Below are positions 1 through 5,459 of a stretch of 5,459 nt of DNA, one piece after another. The notes below the pieces were generated by a model. The model was not told where the DNA came from, did no database searches, and saw nothing but the letters and a program-made list of their open reading frames with translations. This DNA comes from Elusimicrobia bacterium RIFOXYB2_FULL_49_7 (GTDB lineage: Bacteria; Fibrobacterota; OXYB2-FULL-49-7). A program made the translations under genes and the position numbers. The stretch is from NCBI GenBank assembly GCA_001800515.1, contig MGVN01000146.1, forward strand, positions 1,251-6,709, in the 5' to 3' direction. Each line of letters begins with the position of its first letter. Position 1 is the first letter of the stretch.

Positions 1-2
1 TT

Positions 3-119
3 CCGCTTTTCAAATTCAGCAGTGAATTAAAGCATCTCATTAATACCCCTGCAAATACGGAAAAGAGTGCGGAACCGCATGTCCTACCCGAGCATAAAGC
101 CGACGCTGAACTCTATTAA
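3..119 (+). CDS. Possible C-terminal end of an upstream gene, overlapping gene 1
   Basis: The reading frame from base 3 stays open for 38 codons and stops at TAA 117-119. It encodes a hydrophilic, charged tail (begins PLFKFSSELKHL, ends HKADAELY) that reads like an ordinary protein C-terminus and uses no odd codons. If real, the upstream gene overlaps the start of gene 1 by about 41-53 bases, which would suggest translational coupling. The evidence is weak, because 38 stop-free codons are not rare by chance. Another frame (from base 1) stops at 28-30 and would instead leave a normal short gap before gene 1. The family cannot be named from this fragment. Confidence 0.3.
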   Translation, partial: PLFKFSSELKHLINTPANTEKSAEPHVLPEHKADAELY

Positions 120-2952
120 CAAAAAATCAGGCCTTTTACTTTCCGGATTCATCCTCTTTTTCTTTTTCGTAAGCTGTCCCTATGCATTTTTAAACGGCCA
201 TAATGTGCCTGATACGGAGTTCCGTCTTTTTACTACCCGGCATTTCCGAGTGATTTATCAGGCGGGTCTTGATTCTCTGGCCAACCATGCTGCCCAGGTG
301 GCCGAAGCTGCCTTGCCCACGCTTAAGCGCGATATTCTCTTGAATCCTAAGGCTGAGATTCCTCAAATTACCCTGGTTATCACGGATATCGACCATGAGG
401 CTAACGGTTCCTCTACGCCGTTCGGTCACACCATTGAAATATTTGCCTACCCCATAGTGCAAAAAACCACAGGGACATTGGGTTGGATTGATAGGGTGGT
501 GGTACATGAATTGGCCCATCAGATTTCCTATATCGCCCTTCGCCGCGGTCTCGGGTTATACGGTGAATTATGGCGTTTTCTTTTTATTCCGGCTTGGTTT
601 ATGGAAGGGGTGGCTCAGTTTGAAGCTGAAGAATGGGACAAGAACCGTGAGTTTCTGCTGAAAAGTGCGTATAACCAGGGGTTGTTTCTTGAGCGGCCGC
701 GGCTATACGGTTTTTCCGGTTTATCGGTTATCGAATCACGTTTGGTATACGAACAGGGACACGCCCTTTATCGCTTCATGGCCGAGCGTCACGGCCGTGA
801 TATCGGCGGAAAGATATTGAATAACATCGGTCTTTTCAATCCGGGTTTTAATTCCGCTGTCAGGAGAATGACCGGTCGCACGGAAAACAACTGGATACTC
901 GCCTTTCGCCTTTCTCTGGAAAAGCAATATCCGAAAAGAGATGCTGACAATCGCCTCCCGACTTATGCCGACGAGCTGACCGCCCCGATAGCGTCTTTAA
1001 TGGATCAAGTTTATTGCATGAGGCCTGCGGAAAACGGTTTCTTTTGCACGGGTATCGAGCGAAACGATGTTTGGGAAAGCGGGCTCTTTTTTTACAGGCG
1101 GGGCGGTGGTTTCAAACGTATCGATGGTCCGGATATCGACGGCGCATTTGATTATAACGAGGAAAACGGCCTGCTTTATTATTCCCGTTTGGTGCGCACC
1201 CCTTCCGGTGCATGGCGATATCGGCTTTTTAAGGCAGCGGTTGGCGGCCCTATTACGCCGTTGAACGACCAGGAAGGGGAGGAGCCTTGTCTTTTGCCTG
1301 AAGACCGTCTTGCCTTTGTCCGGTTTCACCAATCCTTCAGTTCACTTTACGTCGGAGATCGTGACGGAAGGAACGTGCAGCGGTTTGCATTGCCGGATTC
1401 CGTAATTCAAGTCTTTCGGCCTGTTTATTCGAGCGGGCGTCTCTATTTCTCGGTAGTGGAAATCTCCGGAGAACGGAAAGCGGCATCCATCGGATTGAAA
1501 GGAGAGGACTATCGCATTGAAGCGGAGAAAAAAGGGGTGGATATTCGTTATCCGGATAGAAATAAAGCGGGATATTTGGCCTATGTTTCTAATGAAAAAG
1601 GACCGTTTAATGTCTATGTCCGTTATCCGGAAGATTCTTCTGTCCATCCGGTAACGGCGGACCCCTACGGTGTTTTCATGTCCCGATTCAACCGTGCCGG
1701 CGACTCCGTGGTTGCCATCTCCCTTTCCGAGGCGAAGCAGAGAATCGGTTTGGCCTGTTATGCCGTTTCCATGCAGGATGATCGGCACGGCGAGACGTGG
1801 AATATGGAAGTGCCGTGGAAAAAAATAACGGGGCGAGATCAAAAAGATATAAACGAGGCATCGGAAACCCTGTCCGGGCGTGACAACCTATCGGGTAAAC
1901 CCTATTCTTCCCTCGGAGAAATGCGCCCCATTATTTTTTATCCTTACTTTCGGGGAGGTCTTTTTCCGGTTAAGCCGGGGGTAAAGTTACATCTGACCGA
2001 TCCGATTGGGCGGCATTATTTTATTGCAGGTATTGACAACGAAATACGCAATGGAGAGGCTGAATTTGAAATCGATTATTTAAACACTTGTCTTGAACCG
2101 ACCGTTAGTCTGCACCTCAGCCGTTATTTTGATATCTATGATTCGGTTGACAGTGATTATCATCTGATTGAGCGGGAATCGGATGAATTATTCTCCTTAT
2201 CTGCCGGATTCTTTTTTCCGATTGATTTGAGTTTGAATCTTCGGAATAAGCAAACCGTCTATGTCTCTGCCGCCGCAATTACCCACCGGGAATATGATAG
2301 TGTGGCGGCCACGCAATCCGTCTGGCTCTTCCCTGTTATGGAAGAACGGAACATGACGATTGGCGCGGCTTTTGGGGAGACTCGATCTTATCCTGGAAAC
2401 CTATTGCATCCGCTGGATGCCTATGCCGTTCAAACCGGTATTACGATGGCCTTGCCCGCTTTCGGCAGTGATTATGATTATCGTTATGCCCATCTACTCC
2501 TTCAGAAAAGCGTTGAAATAGGAAAATCCTATCAGACCCTTTTTGGACGTTGCAGAGCGGTCTCTCAATTCGGTCCGGCAGGTAATGCGGGCATTCATCT
2601 CTTAACGACATCGGATGTACCGCGTGGACAAGAAGAGCGAGCTGATATCTATGTCACGAAAGCGTTAGCATTGACAGGAGAGTACCGTCTCCCGATTACC
2701 CGGGACATCGGACTATCCCTTTTGGGTTTTTATTTTGAGCAAATGACCGTCGGTCCTTTTATTGATTGGCTGTTGTATCAAAAGGATAATGGGCGAAATG
2801 ATGCGGATGTTCAATCTGCGCGTAGTGTCGGGGTGCAGCTTCGTCAACGTATCCTCGTTTTGGGTATGGAAATGAATATCGGATGCTATTTTGCCTATGA
2901 TCCGAGTAAAAAGACGAATGCTTTTCTTCTCAATGGCGGTACCGGTTTTTAA
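79..2952 (+). CDS. Exported gluzincin-like metallopeptidase / TolB-like propeller / outer-membrane beta-barrel protein
   Basis: Predicted envelope protein of 957 residues (numbering from ATG 79). Residues 18-34 form a hydrophobic signal segment, with a likely signal peptidase cut after PYA (residue 36). A cysteine at 33 follows F-V-S, a poor lipobox. Residues about 44-285 match the peptidase-MA style of gluzincin: zinc motif HELAH at 143-147, third-ligand candidate Glu176 in AWFMEGVAQF, and Tyr224 in VYEQGHALYRF. Residues about 300-570 show repeated beta-rich TolB/WD40-like blades, for example YVSNEKGPFNVYVR. After a charged linker (about 570-605), KPYSSLGEMRP opens a C-terminal barrel of about 345 residues. 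It contains GEYRLPI (867-873) and GPFIDW (892-897), as in Omp85/surface-antigen barrels, and ends in Phe. The zinc ligands look intact, so peptidase activity is plausible but inferred; the substrate is unknown. An in-frame GTG at 67 gives 961 residues. Neither start has a strong ribosome site, and ATG is preferred only as the commoner codon. Confidence 0.85.
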   Translation: MSYPSIKPTLNSINKKSGLLLSGFILFFFFVSCPYAFLNGHNVPDTEFRLFTTRHFRVIYQAGLDSLANHAAQVAEAALPTLKRDILLNPKAEIPQITLVITDIDHEANGSSTPFGHTIEIFAYPIVQKTTGTLGWIDRVVVHELAHQISYIALRRGLGLYGELWRFLFIPAWFMEGVAQFEAEEWDKNREFLLKSAYNQGLFLERPRLYGFSGLSVIESRLVYEQGHALYRFMAERHGRDIGGKILNNIGLFNPGFNSAVRRMTGRTENNWILAFRLSLEKQYPKRDADNRLPTYADELTAPIASLMDQVYCMRPAENGFFCTGIERNDVWESGLFFYRRGGGFKRIDGPDIDGAFDYNEENGLLYYSRLVRTPSGAWRYRLFKAAVGGPITPLNDQEGEEPCLLPEDRLAFVRFHQSFSSLYVGDRDGRNVQRFALPDSVIQVFRPVYSSGRLYFSVVEISGERKAASIGLKGEDYRIEAEKKGVDIRYPDRNKAGYLAYVSNEKGPFNVYVRYPEDSSVHPVTADPYGVFMSRFNRAGDSVVAISLSEAKQRIGLACYAVSMQDDRHGETWNMEVPWKKITGRDQKDINEASETLSGRDNLSGKPYSSLGEMRPIIFYPYFRGGLFPVKPGVKLHLTDPIGRHYFIAGIDNEIRNGEAEFEIDYLNTCLEPTVSLHLSRYFDIYDSVDSDYHLIERESDELFSLSAGFFFPIDLSLNLRNKQTVYVSAAAITHREYDSVAATQSVWLFPVMEERNMTIGAAFGETRSYPGNLLHPLDAYAVQTGITMALPAFGSDYDYRYAHLLLQKSVEIGKSYQTLFGRCRAVSQFGPAGNAGIHLLTTSDVPRGQEERADIYVTKALALTGEYRLPITRDIGLSLLGFYFEQMTVGPFIDWLLYQKDNGRNDADVQSARSVGVQLRQRILVLGMEMNIGCYFAYDPSKKTNAFLLNGGTGF

Positions 2953-2972
2953 TTTACTTGGTAAGAGAGTGA

Positions 2973-2991
2973 TTCCGGTCATATTCCGGAA
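2973..2991 (+). repeat. Short inverted and direct repeat downstream of gene 1
   Basis: TTCCGG (2973-2978) and CCGGAA (2986-2991) can pair as a 6-bp stem with a 7-base loop. The same stretch also reads as two direct copies of ATTCCGG (2972-2978 and 2983-2989), 11 bases apart, about one helical turn. The hairpin is followed by A residues rather than a T run, so it is not a standard intrinsic terminator for gene 1. It lies just upstream of the gene 2 promoter and could be a regulator site, or chance. Confidence 0.3.
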
Positions 2992-3008
2992 AAAGGTGTA
3001 TTTGAACC

Positions 3009-3037
3009 TTGACTTTCTTTGGTCTCAAAGTTATTAT
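3009..3037 (+). promoter_or_regulatory. Sigma70-type promoter for genes 2 and 3
   Basis: A -35 box TTGACT (3009-3014) is separated by exactly 17 bases from a -10 box TATTAT (3032-3037); each matches five of six consensus bases. Transcription would start near 3044, giving a leader of about 45 bases before the ATG at 3089. The spacer contains a perfect 5-bp inverted repeat, CTTTG-GTCT-CAAAG (3017-3030), which could be a small operator. The position in the only sizeable gap before gene 2 supports a real promoter. It would serve gene 2 and, by read-through, gene 3. Confidence 0.6.
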
Positions 3038-3077
3038 TCTACATACCAATTTAGACGCTAATTTCATTATTCAAAAT

Positions 3078-3086
3078 AAGGGGTGG
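3078..3086 (+). promoter_or_regulatory. Ribosome binding site of gene 2
   Basis: AAGGGGTGG lies immediately upstream of the ATG at 3089 and resembles the anti-16S consensus. It fixes the start at 3089 rather than at the in-frame GTG at 3083, which lies inside this site. Confidence 0.6.
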
Positions 3087-3088
3087 TC

Positions 3089-4507
3089 ATGAAAATAACA
3101 GGGGTCATTCTTTGCGTTTTTCTGACGGGTGTTTTTTGGGCAACCTATTCTGAGGAACTTAATTTAAATCTTTCCTCGGAACAGACCCAGGCCGTGTTGG
3201 AAGGCGGCATCTCTTATGATCTCCTGCGCTATCCGGCGGCGGTTTCATTTGATTATCCGCAAGGCTATCTGTCCTTCAACATCCCGCTTGATCTCACTAC
3301 CAGCAGCCAGGATTTCGGCGATAATCTTCCCGGGGGCCAGGACAAGTTCACACCTACTATCGGAGCCCGTCAGCGTCTCAATTTTGCTTTTCGGGTGGAT
3401 GTGCCTATGTTGAACGGCGTCTTTTCTTATGCTCAGGTGGAAAATGTCAATTTCGGTCTTAAGATGAACCTGGGCAGCCGGATCAATATGGATTCCACAA
3501 CGGAATTAGCGGATGGTCTCGGGAGCACGGCTCTCAGTCTGAGCGGTGCCATTAATGCGCCGATTTCGTATGAAATGGGTTGGCGGACTCAAACCTTTGG
3601 TTACGCCTTTAAGCCTTTGCGGGATATGGTGGTAGCCGTTAATTTGCATAAGCACCTCTTTGAGGCCACGGCAAACGGGTTTGTTAATGCCAATATCCTT
3701 GGAAATGTGGGATTGGATGTGACGCAAGGCATCACGTTGTCAAAGGATTTGGGCGTTAATTATTCCGAAGATCAGGTTTTCGGTCGAATTGACGGCAGTT
3801 ACAAAGGGTCCGCCTGGTCTCCCGCTTTTGGTATCAAATGGTGGCGGTTGATGGCCACCGCCCGTTTTGGCGTCAAGACCAAAGTCAAAGGTCATTTCCT
3901 CATGAAATGGAATCTGCCGTTCTTTATTGATCCCAATCCAAAGAGTTTCGGTATCCAGGAAGACGAATTGGTGGTGACGGATCTCCCAACAAACGACAGC
4001 GGCGATATTGATATTGCTCAAACCATGGATGCGGTTGGAATTTTGCAAACCCGGCTCGAAAATGCGGAAACCGACAGTTTTGTACTTTCCACGGAAACCG
4101 AGGCGGAGTTCCATATCCCTTCCGGGTACACGCTAACTTTTGAAGCCATTCGAAACCATCTGACCTTTTCCTACACTTATATCGACGGTGCCATTTCAGG
4201 ATACCATGTCAACGAATTGGGGCAAATCGATTTTAACCTCGGTTTTGATGTGAATCATATTTTATTGATGGATTTTACCCTGTGGCGCGCCAGTATGCGG
4301 GCCGGCGTGTTTACTCTGGATTTTTACGAAATGGACAAAAAGAACTGGTTGTCTGAAAGCGTGTCCGGTGTGCCGGTGGTATTGGGCGGTGTCTTGACTC
4401 CGATACTGAGTTTCTCAATTTCCTTCGGCAGTTCCGTACGTCTGCCGTTGGAGCTGGATTTATTGCCTATTCCGGCGTTGAAGACCGGGCTGATTTATTA
4501 TTTCTAA
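3089..4507 (+). CDS. Predicted outer-membrane beta-barrel protein, family not recognised
   Basis: Encodes 472 residues. A short signal peptide (MKITGVILCVFLTGVFWA) is probably cut around residues 18-21. The rest lacks hydrophobic helices and is rich in alternating-residue beta strands, such as LSFNIPLDLT, LNFAFRVDVP, LTFSYTYI and SFSISFGSSV. It ends in LKTGLIYYF, the aromatic terminal strand with final Phe recognised by the BAM machinery in outer-membrane barrels. A central acidic stretch (about 290-330, EDELVVTDLPTNDSGDID) looks like a long loop. The mature part has no cysteine. The outer-membrane location is well supported by these traits; the role (channel, adhesin, anchor or secretion partner) is not. 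A distant link to the large-barrel families common in Bacteroidota-related phyla (for example DUF5723-type) is possible but unproven. The start at 3089 is chosen by the adjoining AAGGGGTGG site. Gene 3 follows after 22 bases, so the two are probably co-transcribed. Confidence 0.85.
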   Translation: MKITGVILCVFLTGVFWATYSEELNLNLSSEQTQAVLEGGISYDLLRYPAAVSFDYPQGYLSFNIPLDLTTSSQDFGDNLPGGQDKFTPTIGARQRLNFAFRVDVPMLNGVFSYAQVENVNFGLKMNLGSRINMDSTTELADGLGSTALSLSGAINAPISYEMGWRTQTFGYAFKPLRDMVVAVNLHKHLFEATANGFVNANILGNVGLDVTQGITLSKDLGVNYSEDQVFGRIDGSYKGSAWSPAFGIKWWRLMATARFGVKTKVKGHFLMKWNLPFFIDPNPKSFGIQEDELVVTDLPTNDSGDIDIAQTMDAVGILQTRLENAETDSFVLSTETEAEFHIPSGYTLTFEAIRNHLTFSYTYIDGAISGYHVNELGQIDFNLGFDVNHILLMDFTLWRASMRAGVFTLDFYEMDKKNWLSESVSGVPVVLGGVLTPILSFSISFGSSVRLPLELDLLPIPALKTGLIYYF

Positions 4508-4517
4508 GATCGCGGAA

Positions 4518-4523
4518 AAGGAG
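4518..4523 (+). promoter_or_regulatory. Ribosome binding site of gene 3
   Basis: Consensus AAGGAG lies 6 bases before the ATG at 4530 but only 3 bases before the adjacent in-frame ATG at 4527. The usual spacing favours 4530 as the start. Confidence 0.7.
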
Positions 4524-4529
4524 CCTATG

Positions 4530-5459
4530 ATGAAAATAACCTTCCCTAAGACTTCGATACTTTTTGTTTTCGCTCTCTTTCTGTTGGCCGCATCTTCGCT
4601 GTTCGCGGTCAGCAGTTATAATTTGCTCTGGGTTGAACCGCCGTCCGCTATTACCGAGAGCCTGGATGTCCGAATTGACTTTATGGTAAACCCTATTGAA
4701 AGCACTCAGACCGAGTCCTTGACCATATTATATGGTACGCAAAATGGAGGCGCTGATCCGTCGAATTACCCGTATAAGGTAACACAAATATTCACATTTT
4801 ATAGAGACCTATCTCATGCGGATGCTGTTTTTCCTGAAACCACCTACACGTCACCCTCTCGGGATACCATCCAGTCCATTGTAGACAAGGCCGTTTTCGG
4901 TTCGGATACGGTGTTGGTGAGTGATTTCCCTGTTATTTTACGGGACAGTTCCAATTATTTCGGCAGACAAAAGACCGTGCAACCCATGTATGCCGCTCCA
5001 TTAGCGGGAACGGTCCAGCGATCGCTCTATTTTTCCCCCCGTTTTCAGACCAATTCATCGGGTGTGCTTAATATGAAAAGCGGGCGATTTTATTTCATCA
5101 TTGCCAACCAGGCACTGACCAAAGTCTCCAACGAAGGCCAGTTCATCGTGGAATCATTTACAGCGCCCGTGATGAAGACTCCAAAGGGTGATATTACAGA
5201 ACAACTTCCGTTGTTTACATGGACACCGGTTCCGGGTGTGCCTTATTATCACCTGCTCCTTTCAAGCCAACCTATTGAAATCTCGGGAGAAGGTATTAAT
5301 AATGCCAAATTCATTTGGCAGGCCATTACACCGGGCAGTTCCATCCGCTATGGAGTCCCGGATCCGTCCGGGATTTTTCCGCCGCCGCCGCCGCTTTCCA
5401 CCGGGCAGCAATATCAATGGGTCATGCTCAATAATTACGGCAATTCCAAGGAATATACC
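4530..5459 (+). CDS. Exported protein with Ig/Fn3-like module, 3' end beyond the window
   Basis: The frame is open from ATG 4530 to the last base, giving 310 residues with no stop, so the gene is cut by the window edge. A signal peptide covers residues 1-26 (hydrophobic ILFVFALFLLAASSLFA, cut before VSS). Residues about 30-205 are beta-rich, lack cysteine and match no family I recognise. From about residue 211 the pattern APVMKTPKGDITEQLPLFTW, then TPVPGVPYYHLLL and later GQQYQWVMLNNYG, is typical of Ig/Fn3-like modules in surface proteins (proline-led strand, core Trp, Tyr-rich strands). Five consecutive prolines lie at 284-288. The product is probably periplasmic or surface-exposed; anchoring or sorting signals, if any, would be in the missing C-terminus. 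It sits 22 bases after the barrel gene, suggesting one operon and perhaps a physical partnership. ATG 4527 is an alternative start adding one Met. Confidence 0.8.
   Translation, partial: MKITFPKTSILFVFALFLLAASSLFAVSSYNLLWVEPPSAITESLDVRIDFMVNPIESTQTESLTILYGTQNGGADPSNYPYKVTQIFTFYRDLSHADAVFPETTYTSPSRDTIQSIVDKAVFGSDTVLVSDFPVILRDSSNYFGRQKTVQPMYAAPLAGTVQRSLYFSPRFQTNSSGVLNMKSGRFYFIIANQALTKVSNEGQFIVESFTAPVMKTPKGDITEQLPLFTWTPVPGVPYYHLLLSSQPIEISGEGINNAKFIWQAITPGSSIRYGVPDPSGIFPPPPPLSTGQQYQWVMLNNYGNSKEYT

Noticed and set aside
26..44. ATTAA / TTAAT inverted repeat before gene 1
   Set aside because: Five A/T-only pairs with a 9-base gap are expected by chance, and no well-spaced -35/-10 pair was found there.
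169..183. Lipoprotein signal (Cys33) in gene 1
   Set aside because: The residues before the cysteine are F-V-S; Phe at -3 is unfavourable, and a C-terminal barrel would already place the protein in the outer membrane.
1342..1842. Reverse-strand open frame of 166 codons inside gene 1
   Set aside because: It lies wholly within a coding region with clear domain motifs on the + strand, has no recognisable domain or signal, and reads as a shadow of gene 1.
2937..2950. CGGTACCG followed by GTTTTT at the end of gene 1, as a terminator
   Set aside because: The palindrome leaves at most two stem pairs around a 4-base loop, so it cannot form a stable terminator hairpin.
3740..4114. Reverse-strand open frame of 124 codons inside gene 2
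   Set aside because: Its predicted protein is low in structure and lies opposite well-supported beta-strand coding sequence of gene 2.

Overview
The window comes from a diderm (Gram-negative-type) bacterium of moderate GC. All three clear genes lie on the + strand. They encode envelope or exported proteins: two outer-membrane beta-barrel candidates, each ending in the terminal phenylalanine typical of such barrels, and one exported protein with an Ig/Fn3-like module. Clear Shine-Dalgarno sites before genes 2 and 3 and a near-consensus sigma70-type promoter before gene 2 do not look like the usual Bacteroidota signals. A lineage near the Fibrobacterota / Gemmatimonadota / KSB1-like groups is possible, but this is a weak guess from protein style, not from a marker gene.

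Layout. Bases 1-119 may hold the last codons of an upstream gene that overlaps the start of gene 1. Gene 1 (79-2952) encodes a very large protein: signal peptide, HEXXH gluzincin-type peptidase domain, TolB/WD40-like propeller region, and a C-terminal barrel that resembles the Omp85/bacterial surface antigen type. A 136-base gap (2953-3088) contains a short hairpin/direct repeat, a promoter with a small palindrome in its spacer, and a good ribosome binding site. Gene 2 (3089-4507) encodes a 472-residue predicted outer-membrane beta-barrel protein of unrecognised family. Gene 3 (4530 to past the window end) begins 22 bases later behind a consensus AAGGAG site. It encodes an exported protein with no recognised N-terminal domain, followed by an Ig/Fn3-like module that runs off the window.

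How they may work together. Genes 2 and 3 look like one transcription unit driven by the promoter at 3009-3037. An outer-membrane barrel and an exported Ig-like protein made together could form a surface complex, but no function can be assigned from sequence alone. Gene 1 lies upstream in the same direction with a promoter-bearing gap between, so it may be functionally related but is probably a separate transcription unit. I see no RNA genes, CRISPR arrays, insertion sequences or phage genes.
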